A program made the position numbers and the translations under genes. Shown piece after piece: positions 1 to 8,978 of a DNA stretch of 64,000 nucleotides; within the stretch, counting starts at the first letter, position 1, and each line of letters begins with the position of its first letter. Origin of the DNA: Oscillatoria sp. CS-180 (GTDB lineage Bacteria > Cyanobacteriota > Cyanobacteriia > Phormidesmidales > Phormidesmidaceae); assembly GCF_028330965.1 (NCBI RefSeq), contig NZ_JAQMUB010000043.1, forward strand, positions 62,001-126,000. The letters run 5' to 3'. Below the pieces are notes generated by a model that was not told the origin of the DNA, made no database searches, and saw only the letters and a program-made list of their open reading frames with translations.

Positions 1-516
1 GTTGAAGTAACGTTCAAGCTGGACTGAATAAAAGCCCATCTGAGTGTAGCGCCATAGATATTCCCAGTTGTTAGCACAGCGTTCTTCCTCGCGTTGAAGC
101 GCTAGTTCAAAATCAGAGATAGTCTCGCGTTCATCTCTGATCGCATGCATAAATGCTGAGTATGCCCTCTCCACTGGATCTCTAAGAATGACGATAAGTT
201 TAACGTTAGGCAAATAGTGGTAGATTCTTTCTGGAGCTTTAGTGCTATACAGATACCAAGTTGTTGCCTCTCCGATCGCTACCTCATCTGAAACATTACT
301 GAAAAGTTGCTGATATGCTTTGAAGTCAGTAATGATGTGGCTATATAGCTCAAGGTCACGGGGACCTGCAAACTTGGGAGATTCTCCTTCAAAGTCAAAG
401 AAGCCCGGCTCTTTAATTTCACTCACGAATATTTGAGGATGCCGACTCATATGTCTAGCAAGAGCAGTAGTGCCCGCCTTTTGAGCACCGATAATCAAAA
501 AATTAGGAAGTACCAC
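1..516 (-). CDS. Sulfotransferase, N-terminal 172 residues (cut by window edge)
   Basis: The frame is open from a GTG at 516 to the first base of the window, so the C-terminus is missing. The visible part has both PAPS-binding signatures of the cytosolic/heparan-type sulfotransferase fold: the 5'-phosphosulfate loop GAQKAGTTAL at about residues 10-19 and the 3'-phosphate motif RDPVERAYSAF at about 112-122. The family moves sulfate from PAPS to a sugar hydroxyl or similar acceptor in the cytoplasm. The GTG is chosen because a GAGGT ribosome-binding site lies upstream, an in-frame TGA sits eight codons before it, and the first in-frame ATG would remove the PAPS loop. It is last in a leftward run of glycosyltransferases, so sulfation of the exported polysaccharide is the natural inference. 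The acceptor is unknown. Confidence 0.9.
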   Translation of the reverse strand, partial: MVLPNFLIIGAQKAGTTALARHMSRHPQIFVSEIKEPGFFDFEGESPKFAGPRDLELYSHIITDFKAYQQLFSNVSDEVAIGEATTWYLYSTKAPERIYHYLPNVKLIVILRDPVERAYSAFMHAIRDERETISDFELALQREEERCANNWEYLWRYTQMGFYSVQLERYFN

Positions 517-575
517 AGAATTATCAATACCTCACATCATATGAATCTTAATTGAGCTTCATTTAAACAACTATC

Positions 576-1514
576 CTAAAGCCCGATTTTCACCTTAAAG
601 ATGCTCAGAGCATAGCTTATTGCTTTACGTAACTTTTGGACAGTACGGGCCTTTAAAGATCTATGCCAAACTTTCATAAACCTCTGTTGATCGTACTCTC
701 TATCGATTGCAGTCTCTTTTGGTGGTTTCAGTGGAAAGCTGATAGAAGCCACTCTCAAATTAGCTCTAGTGTCCTCTGAAGATTTGGTATTTGTTGCATT
801 TTTGCTGAATCCGACATTCGAGATCACGTTAACAGCTGGAGTAATAGTCATACCAGAATGCATCAAACACATGAAGAAAAATGGATAGGCCCACGAATCT
901 ATTTTTCCGTTGTATGCTTTGTCAAGTACTCGTGAACGATTTTCAAATTGCTGATCGTTATCAATAAATTCGCGAATATTTTTTTTAATATTAGGGCTAC
1001 TCCAAGCACTCATGTGAGGATCGTACAGTTGCCATACTCTACGCCAGGTTGCCCATCCCCAACAATCAAAATATGCGGAGAAATGAAAGCTTTGATCGTC
1101 GCTTTTCCAGTCACCCAGATGATTGTGGCCTGTTATACAAAAGATCTTCTCATCGTCTTTGTATTTTTCTAGCAGCTCGCTGCAATAGGCAAAAAAGGAA
1201 GTATTAGGGACACAATCATCCTCAAGAATGATCGCAGTCTCAACCTGTTCAAACACCCAGGTAAGTCCGCTCGATATTCTCTTTTTCAAGCCTAGGTTGA
1301 TATCCGAATAATTCTTGAAGACTTGACAATTCCAGTCAACTCCTTCGATAAGTTGGCGAGTTTCATAGCATTTATCTGTTTCCTCAGGATGATCACTTCT
1401 TGGACCATCAGCAATAACAAAAAGTTTTTGAGGAGCCGCCAGACGAATCGCTTCGATCACTCTTTGTGTCGTATCTGGCCTCTTGAAAATAACTAGAACA
1501 ACTGCAGTCTCCAT
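576..1514 (-). CDS. Glycosyltransferase, GT2-like (HlpA-like group)
   Basis: A 312-residue protein with a GT-A type start: a short hydrophobic strand, then DGP at 36-38, NLGLKKR at 73-79 and the probable metal/nucleotide-sugar motif EDDC at 98-101. A conserved CWGWATWRR block follows at 151-159. This combination is typical of bacterial glycosyltransferases often labelled family 2 or hemolytic protein HlpA-like. No membrane segment is obvious, so it probably acts at the inner face of the cytoplasmic membrane. It lies 59 nt upstream of the sulfotransferase on the same strand, in a cluster with two other glycosyltransferases. The ATG at 1514 has only a weak ribosome-binding site. Donor and acceptor sugars cannot be inferred. 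Confidence 0.75.
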   Translation of the reverse strand: METAVVLVIFKRPDTTQRVIEAIRLAAPQKLFVIADGPRSDHPEETDKCYETRQLIEGVDWNCQVFKNYSDINLGLKKRISSGLTWVFEQVETAIILEDDCVPNTSFFAYCSELLEKYKDDEKIFCITGHNHLGDWKSDDQSFHFSAYFDCWGWATWRRVWQLYDPHMSAWSSPNIKKNIREFIDNDQQFENRSRVLDKAYNGKIDSWAYPFFFMCLMHSGMTITPAVNVISNVGFSKNATNTKSSEDTRANLRVASISFPLKPPKETAIDREYDQQRFMKVWHRSLKARTVQKLRKAISYALSIFKVKIGL

Positions 1515-1640
1515 AAAATCCGTCTAAGCTAGTACACTTCATTTGCAAGTTAAATTCATCCCAAACTTAATTACCCTTTATGAAAGGAAAAACTTTAATG
1601 AATTTTCACAAGCCAAAAATACACCCATCTCAAGTAGTAT

Positions 1641-2885
1641 TTAGAAGCTACTCTTGATCGTAGTAAGCAATGGAAGTATGTGTTGCCTGTACAATAATCT
1701 AATACGTGAACCATAAAAATGCATGAAAGGAACCATGTGTATCTCATGCGAAGCTTCGTGAAAAACAGCATCAATCAGCCTTATCCACCTTGTTATTGTG
1801 AGATCTGTTTGAGCATCAAACCATTGAGCAACTGCCATAGACCTCTGTTGAAGTTCACGATATCTTAGGGGTTCAGAGACCAGCCATTCAACTTTTTCGG
1901 GTATCTTCTTGTGCCCATCAACAATTAGCTCTGGAAAAAAACGCATGCAATCCGACATGCCGTAGTCACCGGAAGCAATTACAGGAGTACCAAAAGCCAT
2001 ACATTCAAGTGGAGAAGCTGGAAAAGCCTCGGTATAACCTTTGGGGTTGAGAATAGCTAAGTGAGATTTTCTTAAAATGTCAAATTTTTCCTTGCCAAGA
2101 TTTCCATGAAATACAACTTTCCCATCATCAATATCCTGCTTGGGAATATATTCAAGTATTCTCTTTGCAAAGTCTGGAGAAGTCGGAATTAAATCAGAAT
2201 TGACCTTTAGACCATATGTAGCGACGGAACCGATAACATGTAATGTCATTTCAGGAAAGCGCTCTTTTAAGAAATTCCATGCCCTTGCAACTTCTAAAAA
2301 GCATTTTCCAGGAATCAAGGCACCCAAGTATACAACTTCAAGACGAGATTGATTGACGGGCAAAAAAGAAATTTCACTAGCAAGGTTCGGAAGAACAAAG
2401 ATATTTTGTATATGCTTTACATGATGGCTTATGGCCTGATTAGAATAGAACTGATATGTGCCAACACAAACAATATTTTTGAATTCAATTCGCGAGGACA
2501 GTGATCTCAAACTCTTATCAAATGGGTGCCTACTCCAAAAAATTATTCTTCGCGCAATTTTCTGGAGAGCTTTCACATCACTTCTTTTAAGAACTGATGC
2601 CACTGAAATTACAACGAATTCTTCACTTAAATTGAGACTATTAAAGAAGCTTGAACTATTTTCGAAAATAGCAATTCTTAGATTTTCTGGACAACAATCT
2701 AATAGAAAGGGAGCATTATTTACTAAGACAATCTCCCATTCGGGAGAGGCTTTCGCTAAAAGTAGCGATAATCGAATGGAAGTAAATTGTGTACCTCCGA
2801 CTCCAGGATTGCATCCATCTGCAGAGAATACTTTTGATTGAATAGCGTCAGAGAAGATTGGGATATAAACTTTTCGGATAATCAT
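1641..2885 (-). CDS. Glycosyltransferase family 4 (GT-B fold)
   Basis: A 414-residue retaining-type glycosyltransferase. The N-terminal half carries the glycine-rich acceptor-domain opening (GCNPGVGGTQ, about 24-33). The C-terminal half has the GT4 donor-binding pattern: VVYLGALIPGK, then the E-x7-E-like stretch EAFPASPLECMAFGTPVIA. The family transfers sugars from nucleotide donors during lipopolysaccharide, capsule or exopolysaccharide assembly. It is the middle of three leftward glycosyltransferase genes. The start codon and probable ribosome-binding site (AGGT) lie inside a long inverted repeat (2883-2930), so translation may be structure-dependent. The coding region is AT-rich and lacks HIP1 octamers, unlike most of the window, which suggests acquisition with its neighbours. 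Sugar specificity is unknown. Confidence 0.82.
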   Translation of the reverse strand: MIIRKVYIPIFSDAIQSKVFSADGCNPGVGGTQFTSIRLSLLLAKASPEWEIVLVNNAPFLLDCCPENLRIAIFENSSSFFNSLNLSEEFVVISVASVLKRSDVKALQKIARRIIFWSRHPFDKSLRSLSSRIEFKNIVCVGTYQFYSNQAISHHVKHIQNIFVLPNLASEISFLPVNQSRLEVVYLGALIPGKCFLEVARAWNFLKERFPEMTLHVIGSVATYGLKVNSDLIPTSPDFAKRILEYIPKQDIDDGKVVFHGNLGKEKFDILRKSHLAILNPKGYTEAFPASPLECMAFGTPVIASGDYGMSDCMRFFPELIVDGHKKIPEKVEWLVSEPLRYRELQQRSMAVAQWFDAQTDLTITRWIRLIDAVFHEASHEIHMVPFMHFYGSRIRLLYRQHILPLLTTIKSSF

Positions 2886-2930
2886 AGACCTGATGTTCGA
2901 CTCTATATAGAGTATTCTAAAAGGTCTATG
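2883..2930 (-). promoter_or_regulatory. Nested inverted repeat covering a start codon
   Basis: Nine-base arms CATAGACCT (2883-2891) and AGGTCTATG (2922-2930) pair perfectly. They enclose a 14-base perfect palindrome ACTCTATATAGAGT (2900-2913). On the minus strand one arm contains the AGG and ATG of the GT4 gene that starts at 2885. In RNA this could sequester the start site; in DNA it could be an operator. Function is inferred only. Confidence 0.5.
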
Positions 2931-3029
2931 GCTATCAGGTTTTTCAGTGCTTGATAATTTCTATTCTTTAAATTGGTTTGTTGTTTTAGTCCTTATATTT
3001 ACATCATGCAAAGATCGCCAGCATTGATG

Positions 3030-4142
3030 TCAGCAATTTTTGGCACTATCCTTTCGTTTGAAAATTCCGCCATTAGATAGGACAATTAGCTTTAATTTCG
3101 AAAACTTAAGCTTGTAGAGATTAATTCGCTTTTGAACTTGGTAATAATAAAATCTATATATTGAAGCCCCACAAGGAACAAATTCCTTCATCAAACTCAG
3201 CGTTATAATCAAACCCTCCAAAAAATGCTTAGGCGTATATCTGTGAATAATTTCTCGTGCTGCACTTATATCTTCTGTTGTTAGTCTAGACCGAAGAGTA
3301 TTTCGAAATACCTTCGTAGATACTTCAAGCTTGCTGTATTCGTCCAGATTAGCAATATAGTCCTCAAAAGACTTTCGCCCCTCCGCTTCGAGACGGTCAA
3401 GCCCGATTGTCTTTCTCTCACGAGCTAAGAATCTGGCAAAGAGACTGTAAAGTGCCTGCTTTTCAGCCTTTCTTGGGTTTCCAGCTACGTCAAATCTGGG
3501 ATCAATGACTTTGGTATACAACTCCTGCCTTAGCCTGACAATTGCATATTTGCTCAAAATACGTAACCAAAGATCGCGATCTTGACAGTAGACAAAAAAC
3601 GATCGGTAGCCGCCAAATTCTTGATATGCCCTCATTCTGACCATCGCATCACCGTGGTCCACGATATTTCTCTCAATCATTTGATCGACAGTGGTGTACT
3701 CAACGTGATTGCGTCGCTCACGTAAAGTATTACTCCCAAGTTTTTCAACCTTCTTTGGATTGGATTGGTCGGACACGATGTGGATATTTGTAAAACACGA
3801 AACAACAGCAACATTTGGCCTCGATTCAAGATACTGCAGCTGTGTTGCTAATCTATCAGGCAACGAAATATCGCCAGCTCCATGAATTGCGACATAGGGT
3901 GTTTTTATACTGCTCATCACCTGGATCATTGTTTTGATGAAACCCTGATTATCCTGATGGATAATCGTCAATCGTGGGTCATCAAACTCTGCCAAAATTT
4001 CTTTCGTATCGTCGGGCGAACCGTCGTTAACTACAATATACTCGAAGTCCTTGTAGGTCTGGTTCAAAATACTTCGAATGGACTGACGGTTTCGTTCTCC
4101 TTTGTTATAAGTTGCTGTGACTACAGTCAGTAATTTACTCAT
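3030..4142 (-). CDS. Glycosyltransferase family 2
   Basis: A 370-residue GT-A enzyme. It opens with the classic GT2 strand LLTVVTATYNKGE and has NDGSPDDT at about 39-46, the first aspartate motif that binds the nucleotide sugar. GAGDISLPDRL at about 88-98 fills the DxD position, and RDLWLRI at about 190 is the usual acceptor-side motif. The C-terminal third is less conserved and basic. The ATG at 4142 is preferred because the family motif starts four residues later; a GTG at 4154 in frame is an alternative and neither has a strong ribosome-binding site. A gap of about 220 nt separates it from murA upstream on the same strand, so it may have its own promoter. Likely adds a sugar to the polysaccharide repeat unit. 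Confidence 0.85.
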   Translation of the reverse strand: MSKLLTVVTATYNKGERNRQSIRSILNQTYKDFEYIVVNDGSPDDTKEILAEFDDPRLTIIHQDNQGFIKTMIQVMSSIKTPYVAIHGAGDISLPDRLATQLQYLESRPNVAVVSCFTNIHIVSDQSNPKKVEKLGSNTLRERRNHVEYTTVDQMIERNIVDHGDAMVRMRAYQEFGGYRSFFVYCQDRDLWLRILSKYAIVRLRQELYTKVIDPRFDVAGNPRKAEKQALYSLFARFLARERKTIGLDRLEAEGRKSFEDYIANLDEYSKLEVSTKVFRNTLRSRLTTEDISAAREIIHRYTPKHFLEGLIITLSLMKEFVPCGASIYRFYYYQVQKRINLYKLKFSKLKLIVLSNGGIFKRKDSAKNC

Positions 4143-4366
4143 AATTTTTTGCACGAGAATCGTTCATCGTTTCAACATTCAAAAGCATGCATTTTCTTAG
4201 TTACTCAATGGTAAATCTCCTGAAAAACATTCGTCCGTATCAATGAAGGTCTGAACAATTATAAAAACAGAATTATGTAAGGAGCGTAGTCCTTTCGGTT
4301 TATCTATAAAGCATGTTTCAGACAAGTACAAACCACTATGCAATTCTCCGAAACCTTTCTTTTGAG

Positions 4367-5638
4367 TCATGAAGCTTGGCTCTCGTATTCGAATAGTGCT
4401 TTTGCTTCTAGTTGTGACAACTTCTTTTCTAGCTGATCATATCCTCTCGAAATCTGCCAAGCGTTTGTGATTATTGTCAAGTTATGGGCCAGAAAGCCTA
4501 CTGTCATCAACGCAGCACCTGCCCTCAGGTCAAGTGCTCTTACCTCAGCGCCATGGAGAGAATTACCACCTTCAATCAGTAGAAGATTGTCTTTTACCTT
4601 GTAGCGGACACCCATTTTCGACAACTCGTCAGCGTATGCGTATCGTCCAGGAAATCTGAGATCTACAATGCGGCTTTCTCCTTTGGCAACTGCACCTAGT
4701 ACGGCAAAAAGTGGTTGCATATCAGAATTAATTCCTGGATATGGGCCAGTACTAATGTCAACTGGATAGCAAGTTGAGCCACGCACAATCAACCTATCGT
4801 CAAGCCGATATAAACGAACACCACTTTCTCGAAGATGAATTAAAGGAATTTCTAGATGCTCGAAAGGAAAGTCAATAATTTCAACATCTCCCCCTGTTAC
4901 AGCTGCTCCAACCAGCCATGTAAGTGCTTCAACGTTGTCGGGAATAACCTCATGATGAGTACTCCCTAATTCATCTACTCCTTCGACAAGAATACTTTCT
5001 TGTCCACGAACCTCTATTTTGGCTCCTAAGGATTTTAGAAATTGAATTAAATCTAGGATCTCTGGTCGAATGTGAGGCCCCCAGATGCGAGTCGTTCCAT
5101 TCGCTAAACAGGCTGCAAGAATGCTATTTTCTGTTGCTCCTGTAGAACGAATTGGCAAAAAGATATCTGCGCCTCTCAACCTTGTTCCATTTTGTACTTC
5201 AGCACAAAGACACCCGTCTTCTTCCCAAACGCTTGCTCCGAGGGTTTCCAACGCCATGACGTGGATATCATATTTGCGATCGCCGAGTTTACATCCTCCT
5301 GGAAGAGGGACTTTGCCTTTGCCTGTCCGTCCTGTGAGTGCTCCGAGGATCAGCAGCGTGTTGCGAATTGAACGTTTTTTCCATCGAAGTTCTGAAGATG
5401 GAAATTCTTTTTCTTTGATTTCTATTTCTTGAGGACTAATGAGCGTACAGTGTTTGCCTAATACCTCAAGCATTTCAACATGCAGACAGGCATCCAGGAG
5501 AGTACTTGGATAGTTTTGCAATCGAATATTGCCTGAGGTCAATAAAGATGCTGCAAGCAAACGCAAAGCGGAGTTCTTGGCACCACTAACTTTTACCTCT
5601 CCGACTAATCGCGAAGGACTGACAATAAGTTTATCCAT
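4367..5638 (-). CDS. murA: MurA-family UDP-N-acetylglucosamine 1-carboxyvinyltransferase
   Basis: A 423-residue EPSP-synthase-fold enyne transferase. MurA adds enolpyruvate from PEP to UDP-GlcNAc, the first committed step towards UDP-MurNAc. Residues matching the E. coli active site are all present: K21-N22 in SGAKN, R92, C116 in GGCKLG (the fosfomycin-sensitive cysteine), R121, D306 in NSDMQ, and R372 in DLRAG. It therefore looks catalytically competent. The sequence between motifs is clearly diverged from textbook MurA, for example IRNTLLILGAL where RASIWALGP is usual. The gene lies 11 nt downstream of murB and inside an exopolysaccharide cluster. It may be the housekeeping enzyme or a second copy serving polysaccharide synthesis; the window cannot decide. 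Confidence 0.85.
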   Translation of the reverse strand: MDKLIVSPSRLVGEVKVSGAKNSALRLLAASLLTSGNIRLQNYPSTLLDACLHVEMLEVLGKHCTLISPQEIEIKEKEFPSSELRWKKRSIRNTLLILGALTGRTGKGKVPLPGGCKLGDRKYDIHVMALETLGASVWEEDGCLCAEVQNGTRLRGADIFLPIRSTGATENSILAACLANGTTRIWGPHIRPEILDLIQFLKSLGAKIEVRGQESILVEGVDELGSTHHEVIPDNVEALTWLVGAAVTGGDVEIIDFPFEHLEIPLIHLRESGVRLYRLDDRLIVRGSTCYPVDISTGPYPGINSDMQPLFAVLGAVAKGESRIVDLRFPGRYAYADELSKMGVRYKVKDNLLLIEGGNSLHGAEVRALDLRAGAALMTVGFLAHNLTIITNAWQISRGYDQLEKKLSQLEAKALFEYESQAS

Positions 5639-5649
5639 ACTATTGCTAT

Positions 5650-6543
5650 CTACTCTAAGAAATGAACTTCTGGACTTAGATGAATACCAAATTGGATCTC
5701 AACTTTGCTTTGTATATGAGCAATAAGTTGACGAATATCTTTCGCTGTTGCTCCCCCTAAGTTTTCAATCCAATTTGCATGCACTGAACTTACCCTAGCT
5801 TTTCCGATTTGCAATCCCTTCAGACCAGCTTGATCGATATACCAACCTGCTCCTTTACCTCCGGGAACTGATTTGAAAGTGCTCCCTGCTGTAGGTTTAT
5901 CTAAAGGTTGTTTTCGTTTGCGCTCTGCAAGATGCTCAAATGTATTACGGCGAACCACTGCTGGGTCTTCTTCCTCCTCTAGCCGAAAACGAACCCGTAA
6001 AACAAATCTTTCTCCATTCAGCAAATCGGTTCTTCGATAGCCAACATTAATATCCTGCATAGTTAGTGTTTCAACGCTACCGTCTGCATTAAGAACATCA
6101 AAATTTTCGACAACGGAAACCATTTCACGAGGACGGAAAACTGTTAAACCAGCATTCATCGCCAGTGCTCCTCCAACAGTTCCAGGTATACCAATAAGGA
6201 ACTCGAATCCTGCAAATCCATGTTTAGCTGCGAATTTCGAGACATGCGGGAGAAAAGCTCCACTCTCTGCAACAATCAAGTTGTTTTCTCGACATATTTC
6301 AGTGAGAGAGTTGCAGGTCACAATAACCAACCCTGGTAAACCCTCATCATCTATCAGGATATTGGAACCACGCCCTATGAAATAAGATTTGATGCCTTGA
6401 GTATTGGCCCACTCCATCAAATCTGGCATCTGATCTGCCTTCGGTTCGATAAACCAACGGGCAGTCCCACCTACTTTCCAGGTTGTATAGTCAGCAAGTA
6501 ACACTTCTTGCAACAATTGGATGGACGAGTCTATCTTTTTCAC
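5650..6543 (-). CDS. murB: UDP-N-acetylenolpyruvoylglucosamine reductase (MurB)
   Basis: A 297-residue flavoenzyme that reduces the MurA product with NADPH to UDP-MurNAc. The FAD-binding segment has TTWKVGGTARW, FIGRGSNILI and GIPGTVGGALAMNAG. Catalytic positions are visible: R170 in GYRRTD, S221 in AGSTFKS, and E292 in the C-terminal PEVHFLE. Length and the shortened C-terminus fit the type II group. The start is GTG at 6543 with GGTGAGC upstream. It sits 11 nt before murA and 18 nt after a serine-acetyltransferase-like gene, so the three are probably co-transcribed. In many cyanobacteria murB lies beside murC, so this location beside murA and export genes is unusual. Confidence 0.9.
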   Translation of the reverse strand: MKKIDSSIQLLQEVLLADYTTWKVGGTARWFIEPKADQMPDLMEWANTQGIKSYFIGRGSNILIDDEGLPGLVIVTCNSLTEICRENNLIVAESGAFLPHVSKFAAKHGFAGFEFLIGIPGTVGGALAMNAGLTVFRPREMVSVVENFDVLNADGSVETLTMQDINVGYRRTDLLNGERFVLRVRFRLEEEEDPAVVRRNTFEHLAERKRKQPLDKPTAGSTFKSVPGGKGAGWYIDQAGLKGLQIGKARVSSVHANWIENLGGATAKDIRQLIAHIQSKVEIQFGIHLSPEVHFLE

Positions 6544-6561
6544 TGAAGCTCACCAAAAAAA

Positions 6562-7113
6562 TCATAGATTTCCTTTGTAAGGCACACCTACTGCTACCGT
6601 ATTTGCAGGAACATCTGATAGAACAACGGCATTAGCTCCTACAATTGCGTTTTCACCAACCTTGATATTACCTAGTAAAACAGCACCAGCAAATATTTTC
6701 ACTCCGCTACAAATATAGGGATATTCTTGTCGGGCACGTGGTTTGCCATGGCTGCCAAGAGTAACGTTTTGCCATATTGAAACATCATCTTCTATAACTA
6801 CACCATCACCAATTACAATTCCCGCTGGATGGGGTAAGTACAACCGCTTTCCGATTGAGCCTTTAAAGGATAAGTAACAACCATATCGACTCTGTAAAGA
6901 CTTGAAAATATATGCAAATCTCTTACGCCCATGAACATACAAAAACCGAGATATACGATAGCAGAAAAGTACTCTAATGCTTGGTGAGAATACGAGATAG
7001 AAAAGAGCAAGTTTGTAGGACCTTGTCTTTAAAGAAAGATCAGATTTCAAGTCTGAAAGAAGCTCACCTAAAGGATAGGGATGCCGATCTGTTGTAGAAA
7101 GAGTATCTTTCAT
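6562..7113 (-). CDS. Serine O-acetyltransferase-like hexapeptide protein
   Basis: A 183-residue protein whose C-terminal two thirds is a left-handed beta-helix made of hexapeptide turns: VIGDGVVIEDDVSIWQNVTLG, then IFAGAVLLGNIKVGENAIVGANAVV, ending in VPANTVAVGVP. The HPAGIVIG and TLGSHG segments match the CysE active-site region. It lacks the long N-terminal helical domain of housekeeping CysE and resembles the shorter polysaccharide-associated acetyltransferases (EpsC/WcaB style), which acetylate serine or sugars. It lies between an ABC exporter and murB with short gaps, so O-acetylation of a polysaccharide precursor is a reasonable inference. A role in cysteine synthesis cannot be excluded. 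Confidence 0.75.
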   Translation of the reverse strand: MKDTLSTTDRHPYPLGELLSDLKSDLSLKTRSYKLALFYLVFSPSIRVLFCYRISRFLYVHGRKRFAYIFKSLQSRYGCYLSFKGSIGKRLYLPHPAGIVIGDGVVIEDDVSIWQNVTLGSHGKPRARQEYPYICSGVKIFAGAVLLGNIKVGENAIVGANAVVLSDVPANTVAVGVPYKGNL

Positions 7114-7145
7114 AGAAGAATCTAATCAAGAGACATACAAAACTA

Positions 7146-8978
7146 TTACTTTGAAGCTTGCACCATGCTTCTGAAACTTTGGCTAAGATTTAACAGCTCC
7201 TTATAACTTCCTTTAGCAACAATACTTCCCTGATGCAGCTCAAAAATTGTGTCGCATTTTTCGACAGTACTCAGACGATGCGCAATCAAAATAATTGTGA
7301 ATTTGTGACTTAGGCGATTAATTGCGTCCATTACTTCTTTTTCAGTCGCATTGTCCAATGCACTTGTTGCTTCGTCGAATACAATGACTGAGGCTTGACG
7401 ATAAAGTGCCCGAGCGATACCAATTCTTTGTCTTTGCCCGCCCGATAGCCTCACGCCCCTTTCACCTACATAGGTATCGTATTTTGCTGGAAGACTATCA
7501 ATAAAATCGCTGACCTGAGCTAATCGAGCAGCATTTTGAACGCGCTCAAAATCAATTTCTGCTTTAGGGATTGCAAATGCAATATTTTCTGCAATTGAAG
7601 CATCTGTCAAGAAAATATGCTGGGGAACATGGGCAATACCGCTTTGCCACTGTCGCCAACTATCTCCCTCCAAAACCTGGTCATCAACCCAGACTGTCCC
7701 TTTTTGAGGTCTTAGTAACCCTAAAATCAGATCTGCGGTTGTGCTTTTTCCGCTTCCTGTAGTTCCTACAAACCCGATTGTTGTCTTCGCAGCGATCTTC
7801 AAATTCAAATTTTTGAGTACCCAATCGCCATCTTCGGTATATCGGAACCAGACGTTTTTTACTCTAATTCCTCGTTCCAACGTCAACTGCCTAGTAGCTG
7901 CCAGTTGTTTCTGGTGTGAGAAGTCTATTGAACGCTTTAGTGCAACAAGAACCCTCTCCAAAGATGTTCGTGATCCCTGAACTTGAGCAATGGAAAGAAA
8001 AACAGATTGAAGAGCTGGCAGTAATCGTTTGGCACCTAATGCTAAGCTGCCTAAAACTGGAACAGCTTGACTAAAATCGCCGTTTCTACCTAAGGCCACA
8101 GACAGAAGAGCGATCGCCGCCATCGTAATCGCCTCGATTAAAAACTTAGGAGACTGAGAAATTACAGCATTTTGAGCCTGTATGTTCTTAAACTTAAGCT
8201 CTGCATTTTGGAACTCATTCTCAAAAAAGCCGTAGGTGTGAGCAATCAAGACATCTCGAATACCACCGATGCTCTCTTGGACAGTCTTGATTCTACGCTG
8301 CCCCGATTGAGATACGAGTTTGCTATTACGCTTCAGAATCCTCTGTCTGAGGCGATATGTAACAAGGTAAGCAGATCCCAATATTGCGGCAGCTGAAATT
8401 GCAATTGGAGCGTCAATTAGAATCAGCGCCCAGATTAGCGAGAAAACTAGAATACCGTCTGTGAAAGCAGTCAGCAGCGGAGTTATAATCCTTGTTGTCA
8501 AACGATTTGTGTCGTCTAACAGGGTTTGCATCAAATCACTGCTGTTGTGGCGAGCATGAAATTGATAAGGCTGTTGAAGTGTTTTATGGAAAATTTTGCA
8601 GCTTATATCACAACCAATAGCAGCCGATAAATATACTCGTGCTCTAACGGTCAAGAAACGTAGGCTGTTTGAAATTATGGCCGCAAAGACAAAGACTAGT
8701 GCTAATCCGACGACGAGCTGCGATACCGTCTCGATATTTAAGAATGTTATTAGTACCTGCCATCTAGGATTTTCTAGCAGCTCCTCAGGGTTGCTGAGTG
8801 CACTTAGAAAAGGCAACAAAGCTCCCAAGCTAATCATCTCACTTAAAGAAGACAACACCATCAGGGCTAATAAAGCGACGAGATGCCGCTGATGTTTGTT
8901 GTTTATATGCTTGAATAACTGCCGAATATCCTGAACTAAGGTATTACCCTTTGCTTTCTTCTTAGTCTTAATTCTCAT
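7146..8978 (-). CDS. ABC exporter, fused permease-ATPase (MsbA/PglK type)
   Basis: A 610-residue half-transporter. Residues about 30-330 hold six hydrophobic segments of a type I exporter membrane domain. The nucleotide-binding domain follows with Walker A GTTGSGKST at about 405-413, signature LSGGQRQR at about 508, Walker B VIVFDEATSAL at about 530 and H-loop AHRLS. It should act as a homodimer that flips a lipid-linked substrate or exports it across the plasma membrane. As the first gene of the leftward exopolysaccharide run it is the likely flippase for the sugar built by the downstream enzymes. A basic N-terminal tail (MRIKTKKKAK) precedes the first helix. Substrate is inferred from context only. 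Confidence 0.88.
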   Translation of the reverse strand: MRIKTKKKAKGNTLVQDIRQLFKHINNKHQRHLVALLALMVLSSLSEMISLGALLPFLSALSNPEELLENPRWQVLITFLNIETVSQLVVGLALVFVFAAIISNSLRFLTVRARVYLSAAIGCDISCKIFHKTLQQPYQFHARHNSSDLMQTLLDDTNRLTTRIITPLLTAFTDGILVFSLIWALILIDAPIAISAAAILGSAYLVTYRLRQRILKRNSKLVSQSGQRRIKTVQESIGGIRDVLIAHTYGFFENEFQNAELKFKNIQAQNAVISQSPKFLIEAITMAAIALLSVALGRNGDFSQAVPVLGSLALGAKRLLPALQSVFLSIAQVQGSRTSLERVLVALKRSIDFSHQKQLAATRQLTLERGIRVKNVWFRYTEDGDWVLKNLNLKIAAKTTIGFVGTTGSGKSTTADLILGLLRPQKGTVWVDDQVLEGDSWRQWQSGIAHVPQHIFLTDASIAENIAFAIPKAEIDFERVQNAARLAQVSDFIDSLPAKYDTYVGERGVRLSGGQRQRIGIARALYRQASVIVFDEATSALDNATEKEVMDAINRLSHKFTIILIAHRLSTVEKCDTIFELHQGSIVAKGSYKELLNLSQSFRSMVQASK

